A DNA stretch of 42,997 nucleotides from Oscillospiraceae bacterium (GCA_017470325.1 JAFUES010000011.1:1-42997), one strand, 5' to 3'. Positions 16,285 through 24,598 are shown, numbered from the stretch's first letter. Numbers and translations are program-made. Notes: generated by a model from the sequence alone, not told the origin.

Positions 16285-16326
16285 TTTTCAAAAAAAATTT
16301 TTGCCCCCTCGGGCGAGGGGGCAAAA
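16285..16326 (-). terminator. Terminator of the murI-DUF1934-argS operon
   Basis: Stem TTTTGCCCCCTC / GAGGGGGCAAAA with loop GGGC (16299-16326). On the minus strand it is followed by a run of about eight T residues. Confidence 0.9.
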
Positions 16327-16342
16327 CGCATTTCTTTCACTG

Positions 16343-18082
16343 TTACATTTTTTCCGGGGCAGTGACGCCGATCAGCCCCAGGGACAGAGCGATCACCCGG
16401 CGCACGCAGTCCGCCAGCAGCAGCCGCGCCAACAGCAGCTCCTCCTCCGCGTCCTTGATGCGGCAGGCGGTGTAGAAGCGGTGGAAGCGGGCGGCAAGCT
16501 CGGTGACATACTTGTTGATGCGGCTGGGGTCGTAGTCCCGGGCCGCCAGACGGATCTCCTCCGGCAGGGCCGCCAGCTGCTTGATGAGCTCTTTTTCGGT
16601 CTCGTGTTGCAGCAGGGACATGTCCGCCGCCTCCGGCACCCGGTGACCCTCCGCCGCCAGGGCGGCGATCAGGGTGCAGATGCGGGCGTGGGCGTACTGG
16701 ACGTAGTAGACCGGGTTCTCGCTGTCCTGCCGGACCGCCAGCTCCAGGTCGAACTCCACCGGGCTCTCGGGCCGGGAGTTGAAGAAGTAGCGGGCCGCGT
16801 CCACTGGGATCTCGTCCAGCAGGTCGGTGAGGGAGATGGCCTTGCCGGTGCGCTTGGACATGCGCACCACTTCCCCGCCGCGGGTCAGCTTCACCAGCTG
16901 CATCAGCACGATGTCCAGCCGGTGCTCCCCGTCCAGACCCAGGGCGTCCATGGCGGCCTTCAGCCGGGCCACGTGACCGTGGTGGTCCGCGCCCCAGATG
17001 TTGATGGCCTTGTCAAAGCCCCGCTGGGCCAGCTTGTTGCGGTGGTAGGCGATATCTGCGGCAAAATAAGTGTAGAAGCCGTTGGCCCGGCGCAGCACGT
17101 CGTCCTTCAGGGCCAGCTTCTCGATATCCGCCTCGCTCTTACCGGCAGCGCGCAGCTTGTCCCCCAGCAGCCGGGAGGTAGCCAGCCACAGGGCGCCGTC
17201 CTTCTCGTAGGTGTAGCCCCGCTCCGTCAGCGCGGCCACGGAGTCGGCCACATAGCCGCTCTCGTGGAGGCTGGACTCAAAGAACCACTGGTCATACTCG
17301 ATGCCGTAGCGGCGCAGGTCGGACTGCATCTTGGGGATGTTCCGGTCCAGGCCGAAGCGGGCCATGACCGCGTGGCGCTCCGCCGTGTCCTTATCCAGAT
17401 ACTCGTCGCCGTACTTCTCCCGGAACAGGGCGGCCAGCTCCTTGATATCGTCGCCGTGATAGCCGTCCTCGGGGAATTCCACCCGGTCCTCGCCCAGGAT
17501 CAGCTGCTGATAGCGGGCGTCGATGGAGGAGGCGAACTTCTCGATCTGATTGCCGGCGTCGTTCACATAGAACTCCCGCCACACATCGTACCCGGCCCGG
17601 TCCAGGACGCTGGCCAGGGAGTCGCCCAGTACGCCGCCGCGGGCGTTGCCCATGTGCATGGGGCCGGTGGGATTGGCGGACACGAACTCCACCATCACCT
17701 TCTGTCCCCTGCCCTCGTCGCTGCGGCCATAGTCCGCGCCCTCGGCGTTGATGGCGGCGATCACGTCGCCGTACCACTTGTCCGACAGGCGGAAGTTGAT
17801 GAAGCCCGGCCCGGCCACTTCCACAGACCGGAACCAGGAGCCCTCCAGCTCAACGTTCTCCGCCAGGGCCTCGGCGATCTTCCGGGGCGCCATGCGCAGG
17901 GCCCGGGCGCCGGTCATGGCGTGGTTGGCGGCAAAGTCGCCGTTGGCGGTATCCTTGGGGATCTCCACCGTGCCGCTGAGCACGGCCCCCGCGGGCAGCT
18001 GCCCCTTCTCCGCCGCCTTCTCATAGGCGCTCTGCAGGATCTCGCTTACGCGCTCCTTGGCGCTCTGGATCAAATTAGCCAT
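16343..18082 (-). CDS. argS: Arginyl-tRNA synthetase
   Basis: Class I aminoacyl-tRNA synthetase charging tRNA-Arg. The 579-residue protein has the N-terminal Add-1 domain, the HIGH-type motif NPTGPMHMGNARGG near residue 130, the KMSKS-type loop VRMSKRTGKAISLTDL near 413, and a C-terminal DALR anticodon-binding domain. Length is normal. Its start overlaps the DUF1934 gene by 8 bp; DUF1934-argS (ywiB-argS) is a conserved Firmicutes pair. Confidence 0.97.
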   Translation of the reverse strand: MANLIQSAKERVSEILQSAYEKAAEKGQLPAGAVLSGTVEIPKDTANGDFAANHAMTGARALRMAPRKIAEALAENVELEGSWFRSVEVAGPGFINFRLSDKWYGDVIAAINAEGADYGRSDEGRGQKVMVEFVSANPTGPMHMGNARGGVLGDSLASVLDRAGYDVWREFYVNDAGNQIEKFASSIDARYQQLILGEDRVEFPEDGYHGDDIKELAALFREKYGDEYLDKDTAERHAVMARFGLDRNIPKMQSDLRRYGIEYDQWFFESSLHESGYVADSVAALTERGYTYEKDGALWLATSRLLGDKLRAAGKSEADIEKLALKDDVLRRANGFYTYFAADIAYHRNKLAQRGFDKAINIWGADHHGHVARLKAAMDALGLDGEHRLDIVLMQLVKLTRGGEVVRMSKRTGKAISLTDLLDEIPVDAARYFFNSRPESPVEFDLELAVRQDSENPVYYVQYAHARICTLIAALAAEGHRVPEAADMSLLQHETEKELIKQLAALPEEIRLAARDYDPSRINKYVTELAARFHRFYTACRIKDAEEELLLARLLLADCVRRVIALSLGLIGVTAPEKM

Positions 18083-18521
18083 TGGTACTTCCTCGATTCT
18101 CCGTCTCTTTCACGGTGATCTGAAACTTGTTGCGCGCCACCACGGCGTGCTCCACATCCAACACATAGTCGATCTCCACCTTGCCGCCGTTCTCGTCCAT
18201 GCTGCGGAAGATCTTGCGGGTGTCGATGCCCATGGTGGCGTTGCCGTAGGGGGTCTCGTACAGGAAAGAGTTTTTCAGCCCCTCCTTGAAGATCATGCGG
18301 CTGGTGATGAGCCCGTCCCGGTCCACCACCACCTGGTCCGGCATGACGATCATGCTGGTGCGGGTCCCCTCCAGGCCGGTGACCTCGCTCTCCTCATAGC
18401 TGAGACAGCCGATCCCATCCTCATAATAATAGTAGCCGTCGGTGGTAAATTCCACATGGTCCTCATTGTCCTGCTCGTAGCCATGTATGCTGTTGATGGA
18501 AATCCAAACGTCCTTTAGCAT
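18075..18521 (-). CDS. DUF1934 (YwiB-type) beta-barrel protein
   Basis: A 148-residue protein of the DUF1934 family, which adopts a lipocalin-like beta-barrel and sits upstream of argS in many Firmicutes. Alternating polar and hydrophobic strands are visible (VEFTTDGYYYYEDG, TSMIVMPDQVVVDRDG, KVEIDYVLDVEHAVVARNKF). Ligand and role are unknown. The ATG is one base after the murI stop with GGAGGT inside murI, and the 3' end overlaps argS. Confidence 0.88.
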   Translation of the reverse strand: MLKDVWISINSIHGYEQDNEDHVEFTTDGYYYYEDGIGCLSYEESEVTGLEGTRTSMIVMPDQVVVDRDGLITSRMIFKEGLKNSFLYETPYGNATMGIDTRKIFRSMDENGGKVEIDYVLDVEHAVVARNKFQITVKETENRGSTNG

Positions 18522-18522
18522 C

Positions 18523-19323
18523 TCATACCTCCATGACCGGGACTTCCTCGACGCCGTCGATCTCCCGGCCCAGAAACAGCGCAGCCTTGCGGGCGAAATC
18601 TTCCCCGCTGCCGCTGGTATAGTAGCGCTCCCGGCCCTGTCCGCCGGTGAGACCGCTTTCCTGCAGATAGTCCCGCAGGGCCGCCGCGCCGCAGTCCGCC
18701 GCGCCGTAGAGCGCCGCGTCCTCTCCCAGGTAAGCCCGGATGGCCGAAGCGATGATCCCGTAGTGGGTACAGCCCAGCAGCACCGCCGCCGCCCTCTGCT
18801 CCTTCAAGGGTGCCAGGCAGTTTTCCACGGCCCAGCGCAGCAGGGGGTCCTCCGCCTCCGTGTGCCCGCTCTCGATCAGCGGCACGAAGCTGGGGCAGGG
18901 TACCGCCAGGATCTCCCGCCCGGGGCAGGCCGCCTGCAGGGCCTTTTCAAAGGCGCCGCTGCGGATGCTGGCCTCGGTGGCGATGACGCCCAGAGGTGCC
19001 TCGCCCGGCACGCCTGCCATAGCCTCCACCCCCGGCGTCAGCACGCCGAAGGCCGGGACGGCATAGCTTTGCAGCAGGTCCGGGGCGTTGCTGGAAATGG
19101 TGCCGCAGGCCACCAGGACGGCCTTCACCCCGAAGCCCGCCACGAAATCCAGGTCCTGCACCGCCATGCGGCGGATCTGCTCCCGGCTGCGGCCACCGTA
19201 GGGCACGCGCCCGGCGTCGGCAAAATATATGATATCCTCCTCCGGCATCAGCTGCCGCAGGGCGCGAAGCGCCGTGAGCCCGCCCAGGCCGGAGTCGAAA
19301 ATTCCGATAGGTCTGTTATCCAT
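18523..19323 (-). CDS. murI: Glutamate racemase
   Basis: Makes D-glutamate for peptidoglycan. The 266-residue protein has GIFDSGLGGLT (with the catalytic Asp-Ser region) at residues 7-17, the first catalytic Cys in VACGTISSNA near 73, and the second in LLGCTHYG near 184. The first motif normally reads ACNT; here the substrate-contacting Asn is Gly. RBS GGAGA precedes the ATG at 19323 and a promoter lies at 19353-19381. First gene of murI-DUF1934-argS. Confidence 0.95.
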   Translation of the reverse strand: MDNRPIGIFDSGLGGLTALRALRQLMPEEDIIYFADAGRVPYGGRSREQIRRMAVQDLDFVAGFGVKAVLVACGTISSNAPDLLQSYAVPAFGVLTPGVEAMAGVPGEAPLGVIATEASIRSGAFEKALQAACPGREILAVPCPSFVPLIESGHTEAEDPLLRWAVENCLAPLKEQRAAAVLLGCTHYGIIASAIRAYLGEDAALYGAADCGAAALRDYLQESGLTGGQGRERYYTSGSGEDFARKAALFLGREIDGVEEVPVMEV

Positions 19324-19352
19324 ATAGGTCTCCTGACGAAGTGTGACAATTA

Positions 19353-19381
19353 AATATACCGCAAAGCCGCCCGCAATACAA
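19353..19381 (-). promoter_or_regulatory. Promoter of murI-DUF1934-argS
   Basis: On the minus strand TTGTAT (19381-19376), 17-base spacer, TATATT (19358-19353), 29 bases upstream of the murI ATG. Confidence 0.65.
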
Positions 19382-19405
19382 GAAAAAATTGTTTGTCGCC
19401 GGGAC

Positions 19406-19433
19406 TTGTTCTTTGATAAAATAGGTATATAAT
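19406..19433 (+). promoter_or_regulatory. Promoter of the DUF gene-greA pair
   Basis: TTGTTC (19406-19411), 16-base spacer, TATAAT (19428-19433). Divergent from the murI promoter. Confidence 0.7.
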
Positions 19434-19473
19434 ATCTTTTACCGCTTTACCGCATTTCCCAAGGAGGGATCGC

Positions 19474-19881
19474 ATGAACATCGAATTGACGGAAAAAGAA
19501 TTTCGCAGGCTGCTGGACCTGGTGTACATCGGCAACTGGATCCTCAACTCCGCCCGGGGCGAGGACCGCTTCGAGGACTATGACCTGCTGCAGGAGAAGC
19601 TGTTCGCCCTCTGTCCCAGCCACGGTATGCGCTCCCTGGTGCAGCGCTGGCAGGGGCACATCTTCCCCTCCCGCGCCTACGAGGAGGGCGGCATCCACGA
19701 GGCCATCGCCGACTATGAGGACGCGGTGTTCTTCAACATTCTTGCCGAGGAGCTGGCCCGGCGGGACCTGGGGCTGGAGGATTCGGACCCGGAGGACTTC
19801 ACCGAGCTGAGCGAGCGGATGGAGGAATACCTGGCGGAATTCGACCGCAACGGCCTTGGCGCCATTCATATCGATATATAA
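19474..19881 (+). CDS. Small acidic protein of unknown function
   Basis: A 135-residue soluble acidic protein that I do not recognise. It begins MNIELTEKEFRRLLDLVYIG and has helical, charged segments with many Asp and Glu (RGEDRFEDYDLL, DSDPEDFTELSERMEEYL). No signal peptide, TM helix or Cys motif. It has a strong RBS (AAGGAGGG, 10 bases from ATG) and its own promoter, and it sits 25 bases before a GreA-type factor, so it may be co-expressed with transcription machinery. Clean codon use argues for a real gene. Confidence 0.8.
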   Translation: MNIELTEKEFRRLLDLVYIGNWILNSARGEDRFEDYDLLQEKLFALCPSHGMRSLVQRWQGHIFPSRAYEEGGIHEAIADYEDAVFFNILAEELARRDLGLEDSDPEDFTELSERMEEYLAEFDRNGLGAIHIDI

Positions 19882-19906
19882 TATTTAGGAGCAAAACGAC
19901 GAAATT

Positions 19907-20410
19907 ATGCATGATGAACTGACAAAAGAAGACATCCGCAAAATGCAGCAGGAGCTGGACTACCGGCGGCTGGAGCTGATGCCAGAGCTGATCGAAGAGG
20001 TCAAGCGCACCCGTGCCTTCGGCGACCTGAGCGAGAACTTTGAGTACAAGGCCGCCAAGCAGGCCCAGAACAAAAACCGCAGCCGCATCCGTTATCTGGA
20101 GGGCATGATCAAGACGGCGAAGATCATCGACGACAGCTCCGCCGAGGACCAGGTGGGTCTGTTCGACAAGGTGGAGATCTACATGCCCGAGGACGATGAG
20201 ACCGAGACCATCCAGGTGGTGACCACCGTGCGCTGCGATCCCCGCAAGGGGCTTATCAGCAAGGAGTCCCCCTTTGGCAAGCAGGTGCTGGGCAAGCGCG
20301 TGGGCGATCGCTTCACCGTCCAGGTCAGCGACACGTACAGCTATCCGGCGGAGATCCGCTCCATCACCAAGACCGAGGACGACGGCTCCGCGCCGCTGAT
20401 GGGATATTGA
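19907..20410 (+). CDS. greA: GreA/GreB-family transcription elongation factor
   Basis: Binds the RNA polymerase secondary channel and stimulates transcript cleavage in backtracked complexes. The 167-residue protein has the N-terminal coiled coil with the acidic tip GDLSENFEYKAAK (Asp and Glu of GDLSEN are the catalytic pair), and the C-terminal FKBP-like domain (GLISKESPFGKQVLGKRVGD). The fifth tip residue is Phe where GreA has Ala. AGGAG lies 14 bases upstream, a loose spacing. It may be one of several Gre paralogues. Confidence 0.92.
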   Translation: MHDELTKEDIRKMQQELDYRRLELMPELIEEVKRTRAFGDLSENFEYKAAKQAQNKNRSRIRYLEGMIKTAKIIDDSSAEDQVGLFDKVEIYMPEDDETETIQVVTTVRCDPRKGLISKESPFGKQVLGKRVGDRFTVQVSDTYSYPAEIRSITKTEDDGSAPLMGY

Positions 20411-20419
20411 TATGACCGC

Positions 20420-20453
20420 AAGAGGGCGAGAGCCGAATGGCTCCCGCCCTCTT
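20420..20453. terminator. Terminator hairpin after greA
   Basis: Fifteen-base arms AAGAGGGCGAGAGCC / GGCTCCCGCCCTCTT (one mismatch), loop GAAT. It separates convergent genes; the T tract is weak. Confidence 0.65.
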
Positions 20454-20467
20454 GTACTGTTATAAGC

Positions 20468-21279
20468 TTACCCTTCCGCCAGCTCCGGGGAGAGGCCCGG
20501 AACATAGGTGGGCGTCAGATACAGGGTCATGTCGCTGTCCGGGGCTTTGAGCGTCATGCGCAGCAGGCCGTCGGCTTGCAGTTGGAGCTTGACGGAGACC
20601 TTGTCCGCCGTCCAGGTCAGCGCGCCGTCAGCAAAGCTCATATCCACGGTCACATCTCCGAACAGGGGACCGCCCAGGGCAACCCGGGGCACTGGCTCTG
20701 CGGGAGCGGCAGTGGTCTCGGCGGCGTCTGCGCCCTCGTCGGCGTCCTCCGCTTTCGCGGCGGGGACCTCCACATACACGTCGGTCTTGTCGCCCAGATC
20801 AGCGGCGGAGAGGATCGCGCCGTCCGCGTCCACATAGAGGCTCGTCCAGTAGCCGTTGAAGAGCTCGGCGGTGATCCCGTCGCTCAGCACGTCCGCGGGG
20901 ACATAGGCGTCAAACTCCGGCTCCTCTGATGTGAGGAACAGCTCCAGGGCCAGCCAGTACAGTTCGTCCTCAAGGGGGATCAGGCTACCTTCCTTCTCCC
21001 CGTCCAGGGCGATGAGGCCGTCCTTCAGCTCCCAGACGCCGGACTTGGTCTCCCCGCCCTGGGCGAGGGTATAGGTCCCGTCGGAGGACAGGGCCAAGGT
21101 CAGCTCCAGGCCGCGGGAGGTGCCGTACCAGGTCTCCACTGTGGGGGCGGGGTGGGTTCCGGTGTGGGCTCCGCGGTGGCCGCGGGCGCCTCCGTCTGGG
21201 CGGGGGCCTCCGTCTTCCCGCAGGCGGCCAGGGCAAGGATCAGCGCGAAAGCCAATAGCATGGCAAGCAGTTTTTTCAT
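20468..21279 (-). pseudogene. Lipoprotein gene broken by a one-base frameshift
   Basis: A good RBS (AAGGAG) and the ATG at 21279 start a classical lipoprotein signal (MKKLLAMLLAFALILALAAC) and a Pro/Thr/Glu-rich linker. This frame runs into an out-of-frame tail near 21143, and the long second frame (VETWYGTSRGLELTLALSSD onward, 223 residues to 20468) has no RBS of its own. One extra C in the C5 run (GGGGG at 21143-21147 on the plus strand) would join them into a protein of about 269 residues. The body has a predicted beta-rich, DUF-like composition; function unknown. Sequencing error, a true pseudogene or a slippage-controlled gene are all possible. Confidence 0.7.
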
Positions 21280-21344
21280 AAGGATCACTCCTTGTGTTTC
21301 ATTCTGTTCCTCCCCTCCTTGGGGGAGTAAAAGGCATGACAGCG

Positions 21345-24300
21345 TTACTTCACGATATCGGAATTGCATTTTTGTCCTTTCGCATCTCTTACCATGCAGT
21401 AATACTGATATTCTCCCTGTTTCTTTACATATTTGCCGTTTTCTTTCACGTAGTAATAATACCAGCGCGGCACCACTCGGCTTATGTTGGCAATATCCGT
21501 CGTTTCATATGTTTTCAGCAAAGATCTTTTTCCATCTTTTATCTGATAAATGAATACCCTATAGCGCGGCGAGCCGCCTCCAAATTCAAAGTATATCTTT
21601 TGTTTATCGACATTTTTTGACGTATTCGCTTTGACAAATGTCAACCTGAACTTGACCTGTACGGAACTGCTGAATACGGTTTTTTCGTTTCTGCTATCGA
21701 CGATCTGGCAGCGTATAATGTTGCCGACCATATTGGCAGGGACCTTGTAGTACTTTCCGTTATGAACAGGAAACCACATATGGAGATGCTCACTCAAGCG
21801 CTGCCAAACATAGGTCAGATGACTGTCATCTTCTGTGTCAGTGGAGATCGCTTCACAGTGAAGGACCGCGCTTGTGTATCCTTTTTCCTTGTAATCCACA
21901 AGTAAGTTCCCGGGCTGTTCAGTGATGATAATGGGATCTTTCTCGGCCTCCTGCGTGACGATCACATGGTCGGACTCGGCCTTGCGGCCCGCGGCGTCTG
22001 TGACCAGCAGATAGAAGACGCCCGGCTCGCGCACCGAGAAACCGTAATTGGACGAATCTTCGGGGGCGGACTCATGGTCATAGACGCCGTCGCGGTAGAG
22101 CGCGTAGATATAAGGCGGGGTACCGCCCTCCACGGCGATGTCCAGCAGCACATTGGGGTCTGTCCCCTCCTTGGGGATCTCGCCGCCCTTCGGCTGCTTC
22201 CTGATGCTGAGCGGATCAGCCTGAACCACCACCACCGTGGCGCTCTGGGAATTGCCCATGACGTCGGTGACCGTGTAGAAATAGGTGCCGGTCTCGGTAA
22301 AGGTTCGGGTTTCTGAGAACACACCATCCGTCATCATGCTACCGTCGATGGTAAAGCCGCCGTAGTCCTCGCCGTTTCGCGTTATTTCCACCTGATAGGC
22401 AGGCACGCCGCCGGAGATCGTAAACTCGATCTCGGCACGGAAATCCTCCGGATCGTCCACAGGATAAAAGTCCGGCGAAGCGGTGACGGTCAGGGGCTCC
22501 GCGTCGTAGACCATGGCGGGGTTGGAGGGCAGATCCTCAAAGCTGGCGTCGTTGACGATGCAGATATATTCTCCCGGCTCGGTGACGGTGATGGTCCCGG
22601 CGTCGGAGCCGGTGTGGCCGTAGCCGACGCCGTCCCGGGTCCAGCGGTAGGAATACTGATCGTCAAAGGGTACGCCGCCCGCCGCCACGCAGGTCAGGGT
22701 GACGCTCTCCTGCCCGTGCAGGTTGGTGTTTTGCGGCTGCTGAAGAATATACAGCCCCGGCGTGACCTCCGCCTGGTCGCTGACGGCCTCGCGGCCCGCG
22801 GCGTCCCGGACGATGCAGTAGTAGCGCCCGGTGGCGATGGCGGGATAGCTGGGCCCGTCGCTGCCGCCCATGCTGTGGTCGTTCAGGTGCAGGTCCGCAT
22901 CGGTAAGGGCCGAGAGATAGCCGTGGCTGCCATAGCTGAACAGGCTCCCCGTCGAGATGGTGGCAATGCTGACGCCGCTCCCGTGGGCGATATAGGCCCC
23001 GTGGAAGGCCTCGGAAAAGCCGCTCCTGCGGCGGGAATATTTCGAGGCGGCCTGATCGGCTCTGTCCTGCGCCCAGGAGGCCGCGGCGTCGGGCAGGCCG
23101 GCGCTGATCCAATGCCACTCATAGGTATAGGGCGCCGTGCCGCCCGCCGCCTCCAGGCTGAGGGTGTAGCTGCCGCCGGAGGGCAGCATGCCGCCCTCCG
23201 GCTGGGTGGTGATGACCAGCGCGTCGTCGTCCATGGCCGCGGGCGGGACGTTGCGCGCCAGGTTGAAGATGGCGGGTGCGGCGGGGATGATCTGGGTCTC
23301 GGTCTCGCCGCAGCGCTTGCAGGTGGTGACGTTGGTGCCGTCGGTGAGGCCCTGGGGCTCCGTGGTCACGCCCTTGTCCCAGTCGTGCCCCAGGGCGGGG
23401 ATCACCTCGTCATGGGTATCATCCCCCCGGGTGCAGGTGAGGGTCCGGGAGCCGTCCTCGGTGCAGGTGGCTTCCTTGGTCACGGTGATCTCGTAGTTGT
23501 GGCCCAGAGGGTCGATGGTCTCGGTCCGGGTCTCCCCGCAGCGGGTGCAGGTGTACTTCCGCTCCCCGGCGGCGGTGCAGGTGGGTTCCCGCGTCACGGT
23601 ACCGCCGTCCCAGGCGTGGCCCAACGCCGCGATGGACTCCGTCCTGGTCTCGCCGCAGCGGGTGCACTTGAAGGTCTTGACCCCGTCAGCGGTGCAGCTG
23701 GGTTCTTTGGTCACCGTGCCGCCGTCCCAGGCGTGCCCCAGAGCGGCCACCGCCTCGGTATAGCTGCTGTCCCCCCGGGAGCAGGTGTAACTGCGCACGC
23801 CCTCGGCGGTGCAGGTGGGTTCCTTGGTCACGGCGCTGCTGTAGTCGTGGCCCAGGGCGGGGATCGCCTCGGTGTAGCTGTCTCCGCAGCGGGAGCAGGT
23901 GTAGGTGGTCACGCCCGTCTCCGTACAGGTGGGCTGCTTGGTGACGGAGGCGTTATAGGCGTGGCCAAGAGCGGGGACGCTGCGGGTCTCCGATGCGCCG
24001 CAGCGAGAGCAATAGCGCGCCTCCGTCGACCCCTGGGTGCAAGTGGCGGGCAGGCTGCCCGGCGCATTATCCCATTCGCTCCACGCATGGCCCTCGGGGG
24101 CAGTCGGCTCCGTATATTCTCGGCCACAGTATTCGCAGTACCAGCTTTGTTCTCCCGGCTCCGTACAGGTACCCGCGCCTACATGGAACACCTCCCACTT
24201 GTGGTGTCCGTCGTTGTACCTATCTGCATCCGGGCTGGGGCATTGATCGTCCGGCGGGGAGGCGTGGGCGTGGATCGGCGCCACGGTGGGCAGCAGGCCC

Positions 24301-24353
24301 ACCATGAACACCAGCGAGAGGATGAGGCACAGGAGCTTTCGCGTTCGTTTCAT
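21345..24353 (-). CDS. Large secreted protein with Cys-rich repeats and Ig-like domains
   Basis: A 1002-residue exported protein. Residues 1-~31 are a signal peptide (basic KRTRK, hydrophobic core, cut near AHA-SPP). Residues ~58-357 hold eight Cys repeats. The rest is a string of Ig/PKD-like modules, each opening with a phrase such as ITTQPEGG, ILQQPQNT, IRKQPKGG or ITEQPGNL. No LPXTG, SLH or choline-binding anchor is visible, so it is probably secreted or held non-covalently. Likely an adhesin or matrix protein (inference). RBS AAGGAGG, promoter 24425-24453. The last ~200 codons are much more AT-rich than the rest. Confidence 0.88.
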   Translation of the reverse strand: MKRTRKLLCLILSLVFMVGLLPTVAPIHAHASPPDDQCPSPDADRYNDGHHKWEVFHVGAGTCTEPGEQSWYCEYCGREYTEPTAPEGHAWSEWDNAPGSLPATCTQGSTEARYCSRCGASETRSVPALGHAYNASVTKQPTCTETGVTTYTCSRCGDSYTEAIPALGHDYSSAVTKEPTCTAEGVRSYTCSRGDSSYTEAVAALGHAWDGGTVTKEPSCTADGVKTFKCTRCGETRTESIAALGHAWDGGTVTREPTCTAAGERKYTCTRCGETRTETIDPLGHNYEITVTKEATCTEDGSRTLTCTRGDDTHDEVIPALGHDWDKGVTTEPQGLTDGTNVTTCKRCGETETQIIPAAPAIFNLARNVPPAAMDDDALVITTQPEGGMLPSGGSYTLSLEAAGGTAPYTYEWHWISAGLPDAAASWAQDRADQAASKYSRRRSGFSEAFHGAYIAHGSGVSIATISTGSLFSYGSHGYLSALTDADLHLNDHSMGGSDGPSYPAIATGRYYCIVRDAAGREAVSDQAEVTPGLYILQQPQNTNLHGQESVTLTCVAAGGVPFDDQYSYRWTRDGVGYGHTGSDAGTITVTEPGEYICIVNDASFEDLPSNPAMVYDAEPLTVTASPDFYPVDDPEDFRAEIEFTISGGVPAYQVEITRNGEDYGGFTIDGSMMTDGVFSETRTFTETGTYFYTVTDVMGNSQSATVVVVQADPLSIRKQPKGGEIPKEGTDPNVLLDIAVEGGTPPYIYALYRDGVYDHESAPEDSSNYGFSVREPGVFYLLVTDAAGRKAESDHVIVTQEAEKDPIIITEQPGNLLVDYKEKGYTSAVLHCEAISTDTEDDSHLTYVWQRLSEHLHMWFPVHNGKYYKVPANMVGNIIRCQIVDSRNEKTVFSSSVQVKFRLTFVKANTSKNVDKQKIYFEFGGGSPRYRVFIYQIKDGKRSLLKTYETTDIANISRVVPRWYYYYVKENGKYVKKQGEYQYYCMVRDAKGQKCNSDIVK
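23283..24182 (-). repeat. Eight tandem Cys repeats in the secreted protein, two with RGD
   Basis: Units of about 35-45 residues follow the pattern PTCT-x2-G-x3-YTCxRCG-x-ALGH. The first units are more divergent. Units 4 and 7 replace CxRCG with CSRGDS (RGD at residues 193-195) and CTRGDD (309-311), losing the second Cys of the CxxC pair. Unit 8 lacks the first Cys. Near-identical DNA in units 5 and 6 shows recent duplication. Confidence 0.85.
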
Positions 24354-24424
24354 CGGTGTGTCCTCCTTCGTTCCAGGAATGCATTTGATAATTTGTGGGG
24401 AAGTGTATAGATATTCACGGCTTT

Positions 24425-24453
24425 ACTATAACAAGACTTCCACAGTTTGTCAC
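24425..24453 (-). promoter_or_regulatory. Promoter of the secreted repeat protein
   Basis: On the minus strand GTGACA (24453-24448), 17-base spacer, TATAGT (24430-24425), with a leader of about 65 bases. Confidence 0.65.
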
Positions 24454-24484
24454 TATCTTTTGGGGTGTTTTCGGTAAAATTTTC

Positions 24485-24512
24485 TTGACAATCCGGGAAA
24501 AACAGATATAAT
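24485..24512 (+). promoter_or_regulatory. Promoter of rpsF-ssb-rpsR
   Basis: Perfect TTGACA (24485-24490), 16-base spacer, perfect TATAAT (24507-24512). Confidence 0.9.
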
Positions 24513-24517
24513 GATAT

Positions 24518-24598
24518 GGCCTGTCCAGAGGACGGGCGATCCTTGCTCCCGCGGGCGGCACCGCTGCCCAAATCCCGAGCGGGGGCCAAATGACCAAA
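24518..24598 (+). promoter_or_regulatory. Structured rpsF leader, candidate S6:S18 autoregulatory site
   Basis: Two stems are visible: GCCTGTCC / GGACGGGC with loop AGA (about 24519-24537), and a longer element in which GCTCCCGC pairs with GCGGGGGC, enclosing GGGCGGC / GCTGCCC and an internal loop AAATCCCGA. The S6:S18 complex is known to bind a CCG in such a loop in many bacterial rpsF leaders. The match is by eye only. Confidence 0.5.

Noticed and set aside
16262..18118. 618-residue plus-strand frame opposite argS
   Set aside because: Antisense shadow of argS without an RBS or recognisable domain.
20468..21139. Intact 223-residue gene starting at GTG 21139
   Set aside because: No RBS before this GTG, while a perfect signal peptide with RBS lies just upstream in the adjacent frame. 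A frameshifted lipoprotein explains both better.
23283..24182. CRISPR array
   Set aside because: The regular repeats here encode protein repeats of about 40 residues in one open frame, with no short direct repeats or spacers.
22614..24410. 598-residue plus-strand frame opposite the secreted repeat protein
   Set aside because: Gly/Ala/Val-rich shadow frame; the minus strand has a signal peptide and repeats.
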